From assembly GCA_965217935.1 (NCBI GenBank), contig OZ244581.1, positions 3,472,001-3,536,000 on the forward strand: a stretch of 64,000 bases of DNA, given 5' to 3'. Below the pieces are notes generated by a model that saw nothing but the letters and a program-made list of their open reading frames with translations, did not search any database and had not been told where the DNA came from. Below, piece after piece: positions 38,509 through 47,052 of this stretch (position 1 is its first letter; each line of letters begins with the position of its first letter). The stretch is from JBBROS01 sp965217935. Its GTDB lineage: Bacteria > Pseudomonadota > Alphaproteobacteria > Acetobacterales > Acetobacteraceae. A program made the translations under genes and the position numbers.

Positions 38509-39288
38509 TCAGAACCGGCGGATTGCCTGAATTCCGACGAGCTGCGTCGGCAAGGCACGGTAGGAGGCGAGACCGCGGCCCATAACGGCCGAGCCGCCGG
38601 CGCCTGGCATGGGCAACAGCCTTGCCGGCAGGCCGCCCGGCATGGCCGAGACCTGGGCCATGACCGGGCTCGAGCGAGGGGCGGGGATGGCCGTCGCGGC
38701 TGACGCCCGGAGTTGCGTGGTCATCGTTGCCTGCTGGGTGACTGGGGCGCCGAGATTGGGCCTGGCCCAGATCGCGAGGACCTTTTTGGCGTATTCGCCG
38801 CCAATGTCGGGCGTGAGCGAGTGATAGCCGGCGACGGCATTCGGCCAGGAGCCGGTTTTATCGAGGAGCTGCTTCAGGAAGCGGGCGGCGTAGCGGACGT
38901 TTGAGACCGGATCGAACGCTTCCTCGAGCGAGCTGAATGCACTGCCGTGATGGATGAGGTTGACCTGCATGCAGCCGACGTCGATCGACCGCTTGCCTTG
39001 GGCCTGGTTGGCGCGGACGGCGGCGATCGCCTCCTCCTTGGTGTCGAACATCGCGCCGACGCCCTCGACGTTGATGGTCCAGGGCCAGGCTGCGACGCCG
39101 CTCGCGGGGTCCCTGCGGCCGCTCTCCATGATGGAGATGGCTTGCATCAGGCGGTCCGGCACGTAGTCGGCGCGTTCGACGGTGGCGATGGCGTTGCGGC
39201 AAAGGTCCGCCCCGGGGCGCTGGGCGAGGGCTTGGGCGCTGAACAGAAGCAGGAGGGCGATGAGAGCGGTGCGGGAAGCAACGTGCAT
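38509..39288 (-). CDS. Lytic transglycosylase SLT domain protein
   Basis: 259-residue secreted muramidase-like enzyme. A signal peptide (about 1-22, ALA-QR) precedes a lysozyme-like domain. The catalytic Glu55 is in ISIMESGRRDP; the family motifs DVGCMQVNLIHHG and SNVRYAARFLKQLL follow. The C-terminal 80 residues are Ala/Pro/Gly-rich and low complexity. It cleaves peptidoglycan glycan strands; in this subfamily (IpgF/VirB1-like) members often open the wall locally for machines, but no secretion genes are adjacent. ATG at 39288 starts the signal peptide. Confidence 0.88.
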   Translation of the reverse strand: MHVASRTALIALLLLFSAQALAQRPGADLCRNAIATVERADYVPDRLMQAISIMESGRRDPASGVAAWPWTINVEGVGAMFDTKEEAIAAVRANQAQGKRSIDVGCMQVNLIHHGSAFSSLEEAFDPVSNVRYAARFLKQLLDKTGSWPNAVAGYHSLTPDIGGEYAKKVLAIWARPNLGAPVTQQATMTTQLRASAATAIPAPRSSPVMAQVSAMPGGLPARLLPMPGAGGSAVMGRGLASYRALPTQLVGIQAIRRF

Positions 39289-39484
39289 GACACTCAAATG
39301 CCACACGAAGGTGAAAAAACCTTAAACGCACAACCTAAGGTAAATGTCAAAAATCTTCGCAACGCGAAATACATCTTGCGCGAGAAACATTTGAGCTGTA
39401 AAGATAAACTTGGTTGCGTTGAGGCGTGGCCATTGGACGTTTCCTCCCTGAACTCAGGCGGCGTTGACAGCGCCGCCTTTTTTA
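39289..39484 (+). ncRNA. Candidate small RNA ending at an intrinsic terminator
   Basis: An AT-rich intergenic stretch with no credible gene ends at a plus-strand terminator (39456-39483), although no plus-strand protein gene precedes it: the transglycosylase gene is transcribed away. Just before the stem is TTTCCTCCCTGAA, a CCTCCC element of the kind found in single-stranded loops of alphaproteobacterial small RNAs that pair with ribosome-binding sites. The 5' end is unknown; the span given is the maximum. Confidence 0.45.
39456..39483 (+). terminator. Intrinsic terminator of the candidate small RNA
   Basis: Perfect 8-bp stem AGGCGGCG/CGCCGCCT with a 7-base loop (TTGACAG), followed by six T on the plus strand. 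The T-run overlaps the stop codon of the N-formylglutamate amidohydrolase gene on the other strand, for which no U-run exists, so it acts on plus-strand transcripts. Confidence 0.8.
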
Positions 39485-40339
39485 CGCGAGCAACGTCGGC
39501 GCTTCGATGGCCAGGCGTGCCGCGAGCGCGGTGAGATGGTCACGGAGCTTGGCAAAGCCGCTGTTCCGTTCGAACCGCGTTTCGTCCATGTAGAGCCCGC
39601 GGGCGATCTCGATCTGCAAGGCGTGCACGCCTTCGCGGGGCCGTCCGTAGTGCCGGGTGATATAGCCGCCGGCGTATGGATCGTTGCGGCGGACTTGATA
39701 GCCCATGCCGGTGAGCGTCTGTTCGATCAGCCGGGTCACGCCCGGGGTGCAGGCGGTTCCGTGCGCGTCGCCCAGCACCATGTCCGGCGAGCCGCCGCGG
39801 CCCGCGTAGGCCGGCATCGAATGGCAGTCGATCAGCAGGCAGGCGCCGAAGGCCGTTCGGGTGTCGTCAATGAGACGCCGGAGCTGGGCATGGTAGGGTT
39901 TCCAGCAGGTTTCGATGCGGAGTTCGGCCTCGCTGAAGGGCAGTTTGGCGCGGTAGATGCTCTCGCCGGTGGACACGATCCGGGCCAAGGTGCCGAGACC
40001 GGCGTTGACGCGGGGACTCGTGGTGTTGACCCAATCGGGCAAGGGGTCGGCGAACATGCCGGGGTCGAGTTCCCAGGCTTCGCGATTGGCGTCGCAGTAG
40101 GCGCGGGGGAAGGTGGCGGCAAGCAGGGGGGCGCCGGCGGCGGCGGCGCCTGCGAACAATGCGTCGACGAAGCTGTCCTCGCTGCGCCGAAGCGCCATTG
40201 CGTCGAGCCGTGCGGAGCGGATGAAATCGGGCAGGTAGTTGCGGCCGGAATGCGGGGAGGCGAAGGCCAGCGACGCGGTTTGGCGTGCGGGGCAGATTAG
40301 CTCGAACGGGGGCGGAGCCACGGGGAAGGCGGTGTCCAT
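39482..40339 (-). CDS. N-formylglutamate amidohydrolase family protein
   Basis: 285-residue hydrolase that releases formate from N-formyl-L-glutamate, or a related N-acyl amino acid. FASPHSGRNYLPDF and RSEDSFVDALF near the N-terminus, LIDCHSMP with the likely metal-binding His/Asp, NDPYAGGYITRHYGRP and the late LQIEIARGLYMDE are family hallmarks. ATG at 40339 preferred over a TTG at 40351. No histidine-degradation genes are nearby, so a role in the hut pathway is not shown. Confidence 0.9.
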   Translation of the reverse strand: MDTAFPVAPPPFELICPARQTASLAFASPHSGRNYLPDFIRSARLDAMALRRSEDSFVDALFAGAAAAGAPLLAATFPRAYCDANREAWELDPGMFADPLPDWVNTTSPRVNAGLGTLARIVSTGESIYRAKLPFSEAELRIETCWKPYHAQLRRLIDDTRTAFGACLLIDCHSMPAYAGRGGSPDMVLGDAHGTACTPGVTRLIEQTLTGMGYQVRRNDPYAGGYITRHYGRPREGVHALQIEIARGLYMDETRFERNSGFAKLRDHLTALAARLAIEAPTLLA

Positions 40340-40477
40340 CGGGGTATACAAGCCCTGCCGAGCCTGTCTGTCACCTTACGAGGCTGGCACTCTTTGGTAT
40401 ACGGCGGACGGGGCCGGTCGTTGCATCGGGGGGCGGTTGCGGCGGGCGGAAAACCGCATTAGAAGCGCGGCTCGGAT

Positions 40478-40552
40478 GGGCGCGTAGCTCAGCGGTAGAG
40501 CATCGCCTTGACATGGCGGGGGTCACAGGTTCAATCCCTGTCGCGCCCACCA
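40478..40552 (+). tRNA. tRNA-Val (anticodon GAC)
   Basis: 75 bases including an encoded CCA end. The acceptor stem GGGCGCG pairs with CGCGCCC; the D-arm is GCTCAGCGGTAGAGC; the anticodon loop TTGACAT carries GAC; the T-arm is ACAGGTTCAATCCCTGT; the discriminator base is A. All stems pair. Confidence 0.97.
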
Positions 40553-40582
40553 TCCGAACGTCGAATCCGTCGCCAGCCACAG

Positions 40583-40610
40583 ACCCCGCCCAGAGGCGGG
40601 GTTTATTTTT
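40583..40610 (+). terminator. Intrinsic terminator after tRNA-Val
   Basis: ACCCCGCC, loop CAGA and GGCGGGGT form a perfect 8-bp stem, followed by a T-rich tract (TTATTTTT). It lies 31 bases after the tRNA end and just before the Pho box, so it insulates the phosphate operon from the tRNA transcript. Confidence 0.9.
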
Positions 40611-40619
40611 GTTGGCCGG

Positions 40620-40637
40620 GTGTCATCGAACTGTCAC
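40620..40637 (+). promoter_or_regulatory. Pho box upstream of pstS
   Basis: GTGTCAT, a 4-base spacer (CGAA) and CTGTCAC form the direct-repeat PhoB operator (consensus CTGTCAT-N4-CTGTCAT), followed by an A/T-rich AAAT. It lies 115 bases before the pstS start, where PhoB~P would act in place of a -35 box. This predicts induction of the pst operon, and of phoB itself, under phosphate starvation. Confidence 0.85.
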
Positions 40638-40752
40638 AAATCCGCAATCATTGAGTCTTGGTCCGCAGTTAGGTTCCGGCCGTGCGGCCAGGCCTGGATG
40701 GCGGGGCTCCGCAGAGGCCAGGACGGCCTGCATCCATGCAATCGGAGGACTT

Positions 40753-41796
40753 ATGAAACTCAATCGTGCCGCGATGGCGATCGCGATATCCGGGGCCGCG
40801 CTCGCGGCCCATCCCGCGTTCGCGCAGACGATCACCGGAGCCGGCGCCACATTCCCCGCGCCAGTCTACACCAAGTGGGGCGAGGCGGCGAACAAGGCGA
40901 TCGGCATCCAGCTCAACTATCAGGCGATCGGCTCGGGCGGCGGGCAGAACCAGATCATCAACAAGACGGTCGATTTCGGCGCGTCTGATGCGCCGATGGC
41001 CCCGGAGAAGCTGAAATCCAACAACTTGCTGCAATTCCCGACCGTGATGGGCGCGGTGGTGCCGATCGTGAACCTGCCCGGCATCAAGGACAACGAGCTC
41101 AAGCTGACGGGCGAGATCTTGAGCGGTATCTATATGGGCGCCATCACCAAGTGGAACGACCCGAAGATCGAGGCCATCAACAAGGGGGTCAAGCTGCCCA
41201 GTCTCGCCATCGCGCCGGTCCACCGGGCCGACGGGTCGGGCACGACGTTCGTGTTCACGAGTTACCTGTCGGCGGTCGATCCGAATTGGAAGAGCAAGGT
41301 GGGCGCGGCCACCAGTGTCGCGTGGCCGGCTGGAACGGGCGCGAAGGGCAATGACGGCGTTGCCGGCACGGTCAAGAACACGCGCGGCGGCATCGGCTAC
41401 GTCGAGAACGCGTATGCCACGCAGAACAAGCTCAACACGACGGAGATGAAGAACAAGGCGGGCGACTTCGTCAAGCCGACGATGGCGACGTTCCAGGCCG
41501 CGGCGTCCAGTGCCGATTGGGCGAACGCGCAGAACTTCGCGGTTGACCTGGTCAACCAGGCGGGCGCCCAGAGCTGGCCGATCGTCTCGGCAACGTTCCT
41601 GATCGTGCCGGAGCAGCCGGGCGAGCCGGTCAAGGTCGAGAACGTGCTGAAGTTCGTCGATTGGGCCTACAAGAACGGCGACAAGATCGCGACCGAGCTC
41701 GAATACATCCCGTTGCCGGCGAAGGTGCAGGACAACGTGCGCGAGGCTTGGAAGACGAAGATCATGGCTGACGGCAAGCCCGTCTATACGCAGTAA
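40753..41796 (+). CDS. pstS: Phosphate ABC transporter substrate-binding protein
   Basis: Periplasmic phosphate-binding protein (347 residues). A signal peptide (about 1-25, AFA-QT) precedes the mature start ITGAGATFPAPVYTKWGE. Phosphate-contacting segments SGGGQNQI, DFGASDAPM and the loop RADGSGTTFVFT are intact. The ATG at 40753 follows GGAGGA. First gene of pstSCAB-phoU-phoB behind the Pho box. Confidence 0.97.
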   Translation: MKLNRAAMAIAISGAALAAHPAFAQTITGAGATFPAPVYTKWGEAANKAIGIQLNYQAIGSGGGQNQIINKTVDFGASDAPMAPEKLKSNNLLQFPTVMGAVVPIVNLPGIKDNELKLTGEILSGIYMGAITKWNDPKIEAINKGVKLPSLAIAPVHRADGSGTTFVFTSYLSAVDPNWKSKVGAATSVAWPAGTGAKGNDGVAGTVKNTRGGIGYVENAYATQNKLNTTEMKNKAGDFVKPTMATFQAAASSADWANAQNFAVDLVNQAGAQSWPIVSATFLIVPEQPGEPVKVENVLKFVDWAYKNGDKIATELEYIPLPAKVQDNVREAWKTKIMADGKPVYTQ

Positions 41797-41856
41797 CCGA
41801 CCAGATTGGCTGGCGGCGCGCCGCTGCCAGCCGTTTCGTTGCCGGAGGAGCAGAGT

Positions 41857-42819
41857 TTGTCGCAGGCCATCGCCGGACCGATCCCCCGCAGCCGCGCGGG
41901 CCGACGTGGAACCGGAGACGTCGTTTTCTCGGTTCTGGCGACGCTGGCCGGCGTGTTCGTCCTGATCCTGCTCGGGGCGATTATCGTTACGCTGTTCATC
42001 GGCGGGCTGCCGGCATTCCGCGCCTTCGGGTTCGGCTTTCTCTACAGCGACACGTGGAACCCCGTGACCGAAGTGTTCGGGGGCGCCGTGTCGATCTACG
42101 GCACGGTCGTGACGTCGATCATTGCCATCCTGATGTCGGTCCCGGTCGCGTTCGGGATCGCCTTTTTCTTGACCGAGCTCGCGCCCGCCTGGGCACGGCG
42201 CCCGATCGGCACCGCGATCGAGCTGCTGGCCGCGGTGCCGTCGATCATCTACGGCATGTGGGGGTTCTTCGTCGTCGTGCCGATCATGGCGCGCACCGTG
42301 CAGCCCTGGGTGATCGACAGCCTGGGCGACGCGCCGCTGATCGGCTGGCTGTTTTCCGGGCCGCCGTTCGGGACCGGCATCTTCACCGCGTCGCTGATCC
42401 TGGCCATCATGATCATCCCGTTCATCGCGGCGACAATGCGGGACGTGTTCCTGACCGTGCCGCCGGTGTTCAAGGAGTCGGCCTACGGGGTGGGCTGCAC
42501 GACGTGGGAGGTGATGCGCTCGATCGTGCTGCCCTACACGCGGGTGTCGGTGGTGGGCGGCATCATGCTGGGGCTGGGGCGGGCGCTGGGCGAGACGATG
42601 GCGGTGACGTTCGTGATCGGCAACACCAACCGGATCTCCACCAGCATCTTCGGGCCGGGCAACACGATCGCGTCCCTGGTGGCGCTGGAGTTCCCGGAAA
42701 GCCCGGCCGGCAGCCTCAAGCTGTCGGCGCTGCTGGCCTTGGGGTTTATCCTGTTCGTCATCTCGTTCATCGTGCTGGCGATCTCGCGGCTGCTGCTGCG
42801 GCCGGGAGCGAAGTCGTGA
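41857..42819 (+). CDS. pstC: Phosphate ABC transporter permease PstC
   Basis: Inner-membrane permease subunit (320 residues, six helices). The transport-specific loop region ELLAAVPSIIYGMWGFFV and the EAA-like segment KESAYGVGCTTWEVM are present. The start is TTG at 41857, chosen because a strong GGAGGAG lies 7 bases upstream; an in-frame TTG at 41806 has no such signal. The stop overlaps the GTG start of pstA. Confidence 0.94.
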   Translation: MSQAIAGPIPRSRAGRRGTGDVVFSVLATLAGVFVLILLGAIIVTLFIGGLPAFRAFGFGFLYSDTWNPVTEVFGGAVSIYGTVVTSIIAILMSVPVAFGIAFFLTELAPAWARRPIGTAIELLAAVPSIIYGMWGFFVVVPIMARTVQPWVIDSLGDAPLIGWLFSGPPFGTGIFTASLILAIMIIPFIAATMRDVFLTVPPVFKESAYGVGCTTWEVMRSIVLPYTRVSVVGGIMLGLGRALGETMAVTFVIGNTNRISTSIFGPGNTIASLVALEFPESPAGSLKLSALLALGFILFVISFIVLAISRLLLRPGAKS

Positions 42820-43700
42820 GCGCGAGCGCCGCCCTCGCGCATCCTGGGCGGGACGAGCGGGTCGCGCGCAGGCTGGGACGGCGGCGGCGCAGGTCGGACC
42901 GGGTGGCGAAGGCGCTGTGCTGGGTTGCCACGCTGATCGGGCTGTTCTTCCTGGCGTCGATCCTGCTGACCTTGGTCGCGCGCGGCTTCGGCGGGCTTGA
43001 CCTGCGGGTGTTCACCACGGTCACGAAGCCGCCCGGCAGCAATGGTGGGCTGCTCAACGCCATCATTGGCAGCCTGATCCAGACGGCGCTCGGCACGCTG
43101 ATCGGCACGCCGATCGGGCTGATGGTGGGAACTTACCTCTCCGAGTATGCGAGCGGGTCGAGGCTCGGGGATACGGTGCGGTTCGTGTCGGACATCCTGC
43201 TGTCGGCGCCGAGCATCCTGATCGGGCTGTTCGTATATCAGATCTTCGTCAACCCGTTCGGCGGCTTCTCGGGCTGGGCCGGGTGCATCGCGCTGGCGGT
43301 GATCGTGATCCCGATCGTGGTGCGGACGACGGAGGACATGCTGCGGCTGATTCCGGTGGCGTTGCGGGAGGCCGCGGTGGCGCTGGGCGCGCCGAAGTGG
43401 AAGTCAATCGTGTTCGTCTGCTACCCGGCGGCGCTGGATGGCATTCTGACCGGGGTGCTGCTGGCGGTCGCCCGGGTGGCGGGCGAGACGGCGCCGCTGC
43501 TGTTCACCTCGCTCGGGAACCTCAATTGGTCGGTCAGCCTCGATCAGCCTATGAGCAGCCTGCCGGTGACCATTTATCAGTATGCGGGCGCCGCGTTCTC
43601 GGACTGGGTGGAGCTGGCCTGGGTCGGGGCTATGCTGATCACCGCGGGCGTGCTCGCGATCAACGTCGCGGCGCGGATCGCGCTGCGCAAACGGAGTTGA
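42816..43700 (+). CDS. pstA: Phosphate ABC transporter permease PstA
   Basis: Second permease subunit (294 residues). GTG at 42816 overlaps the pstC stop (GTGA). A basic N-terminus (RRLGRRRRRSD) precedes six helices; SAPSILIGLFVYQIFV and the EAA loop LREAAVALGAPKWKSI identify the family. Nine bases after it, pstB begins with its own ribosome-binding site. Confidence 0.95.
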   Translation: MSASAALAHPGRDERVARRLGRRRRRSDRVAKALCWVATLIGLFFLASILLTLVARGFGGLDLRVFTTVTKPPGSNGGLLNAIIGSLIQTALGTLIGTPIGLMVGTYLSEYASGSRLGDTVRFVSDILLSAPSILIGLFVYQIFVNPFGGFSGWAGCIALAVIVIPIVVRTTEDMLRLIPVALREAAVALGAPKWKSIVFVCYPAALDGILTGVLLAVARVAGETAPLLFTSLGNLNWSVSLDQPMSSLPVTIYQYAGAAFSDWVELAWVGAMLITAGVLAINVAARIALRKRS

Positions 43701-43707
43701 GGGGATC

Positions 43708-44550
43708 ATGTCGGGACACGCGCTGAGACAGGCCACGGCGCCGGGCCAAGCCATGCCGGGCGGCGGCACGACCGGACGATTTGAACAGGCTATGAACACG
43801 CCGCGCATCTCCATCGAGGGGCTGAGCTTCTATTACGGGAGCAACAAGGCGCTGAAGGACATCGTGCTCGACCTGCCGGAGAAGCAGGTGACGGGCATGA
43901 TCGGGCCGAGCGGGTGCGGCAAGTCGACGTTGCTGCGGGTGCTGAACCGGATGTATGACCTGTATCCCGGGCAGCGGGCCGAGGGGCGGGTGATGATGGA
44001 CGGCATCAACCTGGTCGGGACCGACGTGGAGGTGAACGGGCTGCGCAGCCGGATCGGCATGGTGTTCCAGAAGCCGACGCCGTTCCCGATGTCGATCTAC
44101 GACAACATCGCTTTCGGGGTGAGGCTGCACGAGCGGCTGTCGAAGGCTGACATGGACGAGCGGGTGGAGTGGTCGCTTACGCGCGCCGCGTTGTGGGGCG
44201 AGGCGAAGGACCGGTTGCGCAGCTCGGCCGCCGGGCTGTCGGGCGGGCAGCAGCAGCGGCTGTGCATCGCGCGCACCATTGCTGTCAGGCCGGAGGTGAT
44301 CCTGCTCGACGAGCCGACCAGCGCGCTCGACCCGATCAGCACGCTGAAGGTGGAGGAGCTGATCGACGAGCTGAAGCGGGACTTCACCATCGCGATCGTG
44401 ACGCACAACATGCAGCAGGCGGGGCGGTGCGCGGATCAGGTGGCGTTCTTCTACCTGGGCGAGATGGTCGAGGTCGGCCCGGCGGCGCAGATGTTCACCT
44501 CGCCGCGGGAGAAGCGCACCCAGGAATACATCACCGGCCGGTTCGGCTGA
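43708..44550 (+). CDS. pstB: Phosphate ABC transporter ATPase PstB
   Basis: ATP-hydrolysing subunit (280 residues). Walker A is GPSGCGKST, the Q-loop is MVFQKPTPFPMSI, the ABC signature is LSGGQQQRLCIAR, and Walker B is VILLDEPTSALDP. The ATG at 43708 follows GAGGGG; it gives a 28-residue extension before the conserved ISIEGLSFYYG, and an internal ATG at 43792 is the alternative. Confidence 0.97.
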   Translation: MSGHALRQATAPGQAMPGGGTTGRFEQAMNTPRISIEGLSFYYGSNKALKDIVLDLPEKQVTGMIGPSGCGKSTLLRVLNRMYDLYPGQRAEGRVMMDGINLVGTDVEVNGLRSRIGMVFQKPTPFPMSIYDNIAFGVRLHERLSKADMDERVEWSLTRAALWGEAKDRLRSSAAGLSGGQQQRLCIARTIAVRPEVILLDEPTSALDPISTLKVEELIDELKRDFTIAIVTHNMQQAGRCADQVAFFYLGEMVEVGPAAQMFTSPREKRTQEYITGRFG

Positions 44551-44565
44551 GGCAGGAGGTTCGCC

Positions 44566-45291
44566 ATGTCCGGCGCCACGCATATCGTCAAGAGCTACGA
44601 GCAGGAGCTGCAGCGGCTGCGCGACCTGATGACCGAGATGGGGGGGCTGGTCGAGAGCCAGGTGGCGATGGCCATGAAGGCGATGGTCGGCAACGACGCG
44701 GAGACCGCGGGCCACGCGGTGGAGCAGGACCGCGCCGTCGATGCGCTCGAGCGCTCGGCCGAGCAGATGGTGATCCGTATGCTGGCGCTGCGCCAGCCGA
44801 TGGCCAGCGACCTGCGGCAGATCGTCGCCGCGCTGAAGATCACGGCGGCGATGGAGCGGATCGGCGACTACGCCAAGAACGTCGCCAAGCGAAGCATGGC
44901 GCTGGCGCAGTTCCCGTCCACGCTCAGCATGGGCGGGCTGTCGGCAATGAGCCGGCTGGTGCAGGAGAACCTGCGGCTCGTGATCGACGCCGTGGGCGAG
45001 AGCGACGCGCAGAAGGCGGTGCAGGCCTGGCAAAGCGACCAGGCGATCGATGACCTGTATAACTCGATCTTCCGTGAGTTGGTGACGTACATGATGGAAG
45101 ATCCGCGCAGCATCACGCCTTGCACGCACCTGCTGTTCATCGCCAAGAACCTGGAGCGGATCGGCGACCATGCGACCAACATCGCCGAGACGGTGCACTA
45201 CGCCGTGACGGGCGAGACGTTGCAGCAGGACCGGCCGAAGGGCGACAACTCGCCCTATGCTGTAGTCCGGCCGCGCGAGGCGGAGGGCTAG
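44566..45291 (+). CDS. phoU: Phosphate transport/signalling regulator PhoU
   Basis: 241-residue helical protein that restrains PstSCAB and PhoR signalling when phosphate is sufficient. Two PhoU repeats are seen: VEQDRAVDALERSAEQMVIR with LKITAAMERIGDYAKNVAKR, and a second with IAKNLERIGDHATNIAETV. The ATG at 44566 follows AGGAGG. Same operon as pstB and phoB. Confidence 0.96.
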   Translation: MSGATHIVKSYEQELQRLRDLMTEMGGLVESQVAMAMKAMVGNDAETAGHAVEQDRAVDALERSAEQMVIRMLALRQPMASDLRQIVAALKITAAMERIGDYAKNVAKRSMALAQFPSTLSMGGLSAMSRLVQENLRLVIDAVGESDAQKAVQAWQSDQAIDDLYNSIFRELVTYMMEDPRSITPCTHLLFIAKNLERIGDHATNIAETVHYAVTGETLQQDRPKGDNSPYAVVRPREAEG

Positions 45292-45295
45292 GCCG

Positions 45296-46003
45296 ATGAT
45301 GACGAGCGCCGCGAAGCCGCTGGTGCTGGTGGTCGAGGACGAGGCGGCGCTCGCGACCATGCTGCGCTACAACCTGGAGAAGCAGGGCTTCCGGGTTGAC
45401 GAGGCGGTCGACGGCCAGGAGGCTTTGACGCGCGTGGCCGAGACGGCGCCGGACATCGTGCTGCTGGACTGGATGTTGCCGGTTATGTCCGGGATCGAGG
45501 TTTGCCGGCAGATCAGGCGGCGCTCGGCGACGCGGGATTTGCCGGTGATCATGGTGACGGCGCGCAGCGAGGATCAGGACGCGGTGCGCGGGCTGAACAT
45601 TGGGGCGGACGATTACATTACCAAGCCGTTCAGCATGGAGTCGTTGCTGGCGCGGATGCGGGCGCTGTTGCGGCGGTCGGGCGGGGCGCCGGCGCGCGGG
45701 CAACACGTTTTCCATGACATCACGATGGATCTGGCGTCGCACCGGGTGCAGCGGAACGGGCGGGCGATCCACCTTGGGCCGACGGAATACCGGCTGCTGG
45801 AGTTCCTGATGCAGCATCCGCGGCGGGTGTTCTCGCGCGAGGAATTGCTGAACTCGGTTTGGGGACCGGATATCCACGTCGAGCCGCGGACGGTAGACGT
45901 CCATATCCGCCGGCTTCGCAAAAGCATCAACGCGCCGGAGGAGCTGGACATGGTGCGGACCGTTCGGGCGGCTGGGTATGCCCTGGACACGGAGGCAGTC
46001 TGA
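45296..46003 (+). CDS. phoB: Phosphate regulon response regulator PhoB
   Basis: OmpR-family regulator (235 residues) that binds Pho boxes. The receiver has acidic residues VVEDEA, phospho-acceptor Asp58 (VLLDWMLP), Thr in MVTARS and Lys in ITKPFS. The C-terminal winged helix ends with RTVDVHIRRLRKSI and VRTVRAAGYAL. No phoR kinase is encoded in this window, so the partner is elsewhere. It is downstream of the Pho box and so probably autoregulated. Confidence 0.95.
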   Translation: MMTSAAKPLVLVVEDEAALATMLRYNLEKQGFRVDEAVDGQEALTRVAETAPDIVLLDWMLPVMSGIEVCRQIRRRSATRDLPVIMVTARSEDQDAVRGLNIGADDYITKPFSMESLLARMRALLRRSGGAPARGQHVFHDITMDLASHRVQRNGRAIHLGPTEYRLLEFLMQHPRRVFSREELLNSVWGPDIHVEPRTVDVHIRRLRKSINAPEELDMVRTVRAAGYALDTEAV

Positions 46004-46054
46004 TCTTGGCTGGCAAATGACACGCCCCACTTTTGCAGCCAGGGCGGTCGCGAT

Positions 46055-46510
46055 TCATCGCATCATCTTCAGCAGTGATTGCCCGGCCTTCGTGCCAAAT
46101 TGCTTCCGGCTAACCTTTCCGTCGTGGTTGGCATCGACGGCGTCATACCGCTTGAGGACCAAGGCTAGGTATTCGGCCTTGGTGAGATGGCCGTCCTTGT
46201 CGGTATCGGCCTGGTGGAATTCCTTGCTGGTCAAAACGGAGGACGCCTGCTTCGGGCTCAGCCGGTCGTCGAGCGCGGGGTTCAGCCCGTCATAAAACGC
46301 CGCCGCCGCGCTCTTCGCTTCCGCTGAGCCGAGAAAACCATCATGGTCGATGTCGAACGCCTTCATCGGGTCAGCATTCAGCTCCGAGGGTCGGCGTTCG
46401 ACGCCCCGCTTATCCGTCACCGGGCCGGCATCGGCGGGAGCCTGCGCCCATGCCGGCCCTGCGACCGCCAGTAGCGACGCCGCGAGGAGGATAGCGAACC
46501 ACCGGGCCAT
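46055..46510 (-). CDS. Secreted EF-hand calcium-binding protein
   Basis: 151-residue protein with a signal peptide (about 1-23, WAQ-AP) and three EF-hand loops: DIDHDGFLGSAE (53-64), DTDKDGHLTKAE and DANHDGKVSRKQ. The first two are canonical; the third ends in Gln rather than Glu and may bind weakly. The role is unknown. Its start lies 2 bases after the stop of the next upstream secreted-protein gene, and both follow the lipoprotein block on the same strand. Confidence 0.85.
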   Translation of the reverse strand: MARWFAILLAASLLAVAGPAWAQAPADAGPVTDKRGVERRPSELNADPMKAFDIDHDGFLGSAEAKSAAAAFYDGLNPALDDRLSPKQASSVLTSKEFHQADTDKDGHLTKAEYLALVLKRYDAVDANHDGKVSRKQFGTKAGQSLLKMMR

Positions 46511-46512
46511 AC

Positions 46513-47052
46513 TCAGCCGTTCATCAACTTGCGAGCGCGTTCGATGGCGCTTTTGCAGCTGTTATCGCCGGCATGATCGAGCATGCGGGCTTGCTCCAGC
46601 GCCATCTTCGCTTCCGACATGTTGCCGCTCAGTTCTTTGCTGCTGCCAAGCTCGGGCTTGGTCTCCACCGAACCTTTCCCGCTCGCGGCGGCGGCGGCGG
46701 CGGCCGTGGGCAGTCCCTCCTGCTGCCGACGGACATCCTGGGACGATGTCGCGACCTGGTTGCCGACAGCGGCGTTGGCTTCCTTGGTACCGAGGGTGCC
46801 GCCGCCCTTGTCCGAAGCGGAGGTGCCCTTGGTCGTCGGTTCGCCAGGGCGGTTGGCATCCGTGTGAGGAGCGGTCTTGGGGCTGGAGCCTTGCAGCGTG
46901 CCGGTGGTGACCGGGCCCAATGCCGGGCTTTGGCTCAGCTTGTGCCCGAGTTCCATGACCTCGGCTGAACAGGGTCCGGCAAATGCTGCGCCGGCGCTGA
47001 GCGCTGCCGCGATGCCGGTTGCGCTTGCGAGCAAAAGGGTGCGTATGACCAA
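46513..47052 (-). CDS. Secreted low-complexity protein of unknown function
   Basis: 179-residue protein. The start is a TTG at 47052 with GGAGGAA 4 bases upstream, directly before a signal peptide (IRTLLLASATGIAAALSAGA, cleaved near AFA-GP). The mature part has one Cys early (GPCSAEV) and one late (NSCKSAIERARKLM), possibly a disulfide. In between is a Thr/Ser/Gly/Lys-rich disordered middle with an Ala run, then a helix around MALEQARMLDHA. Not recognised; a longer in-frame start at 47163 is unlikely. Confidence 0.7.
   Translation of the reverse strand: MVIRTLLLASATGIAAALSAGAAFAGPCSAEVMELGHKLSQSPALGPVTTGTLQGSSPKTAPHTDANRPGEPTTKGTSASDKGGGTLGTKEANAAVGNQVATSSQDVRRQQEGLPTAAAAAAASGKGSVETKPELGSSKELSGNMSEAKMALEQARMLDHAGDNSCKSAIERARKLMNG

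Noticed and set aside
43660..45360. 566-codon open frame opposite pstB and phoU
   Set aside because: Arg/His/Leu-rich shadow frame with no family match; both plus-strand genes beneath it are unmistakable.
46004..46054. Possible terminator between phoB and the EF-hand gene
   Set aside because: Only a weak 6-bp pairing with a long loop and no T-run could be drawn.
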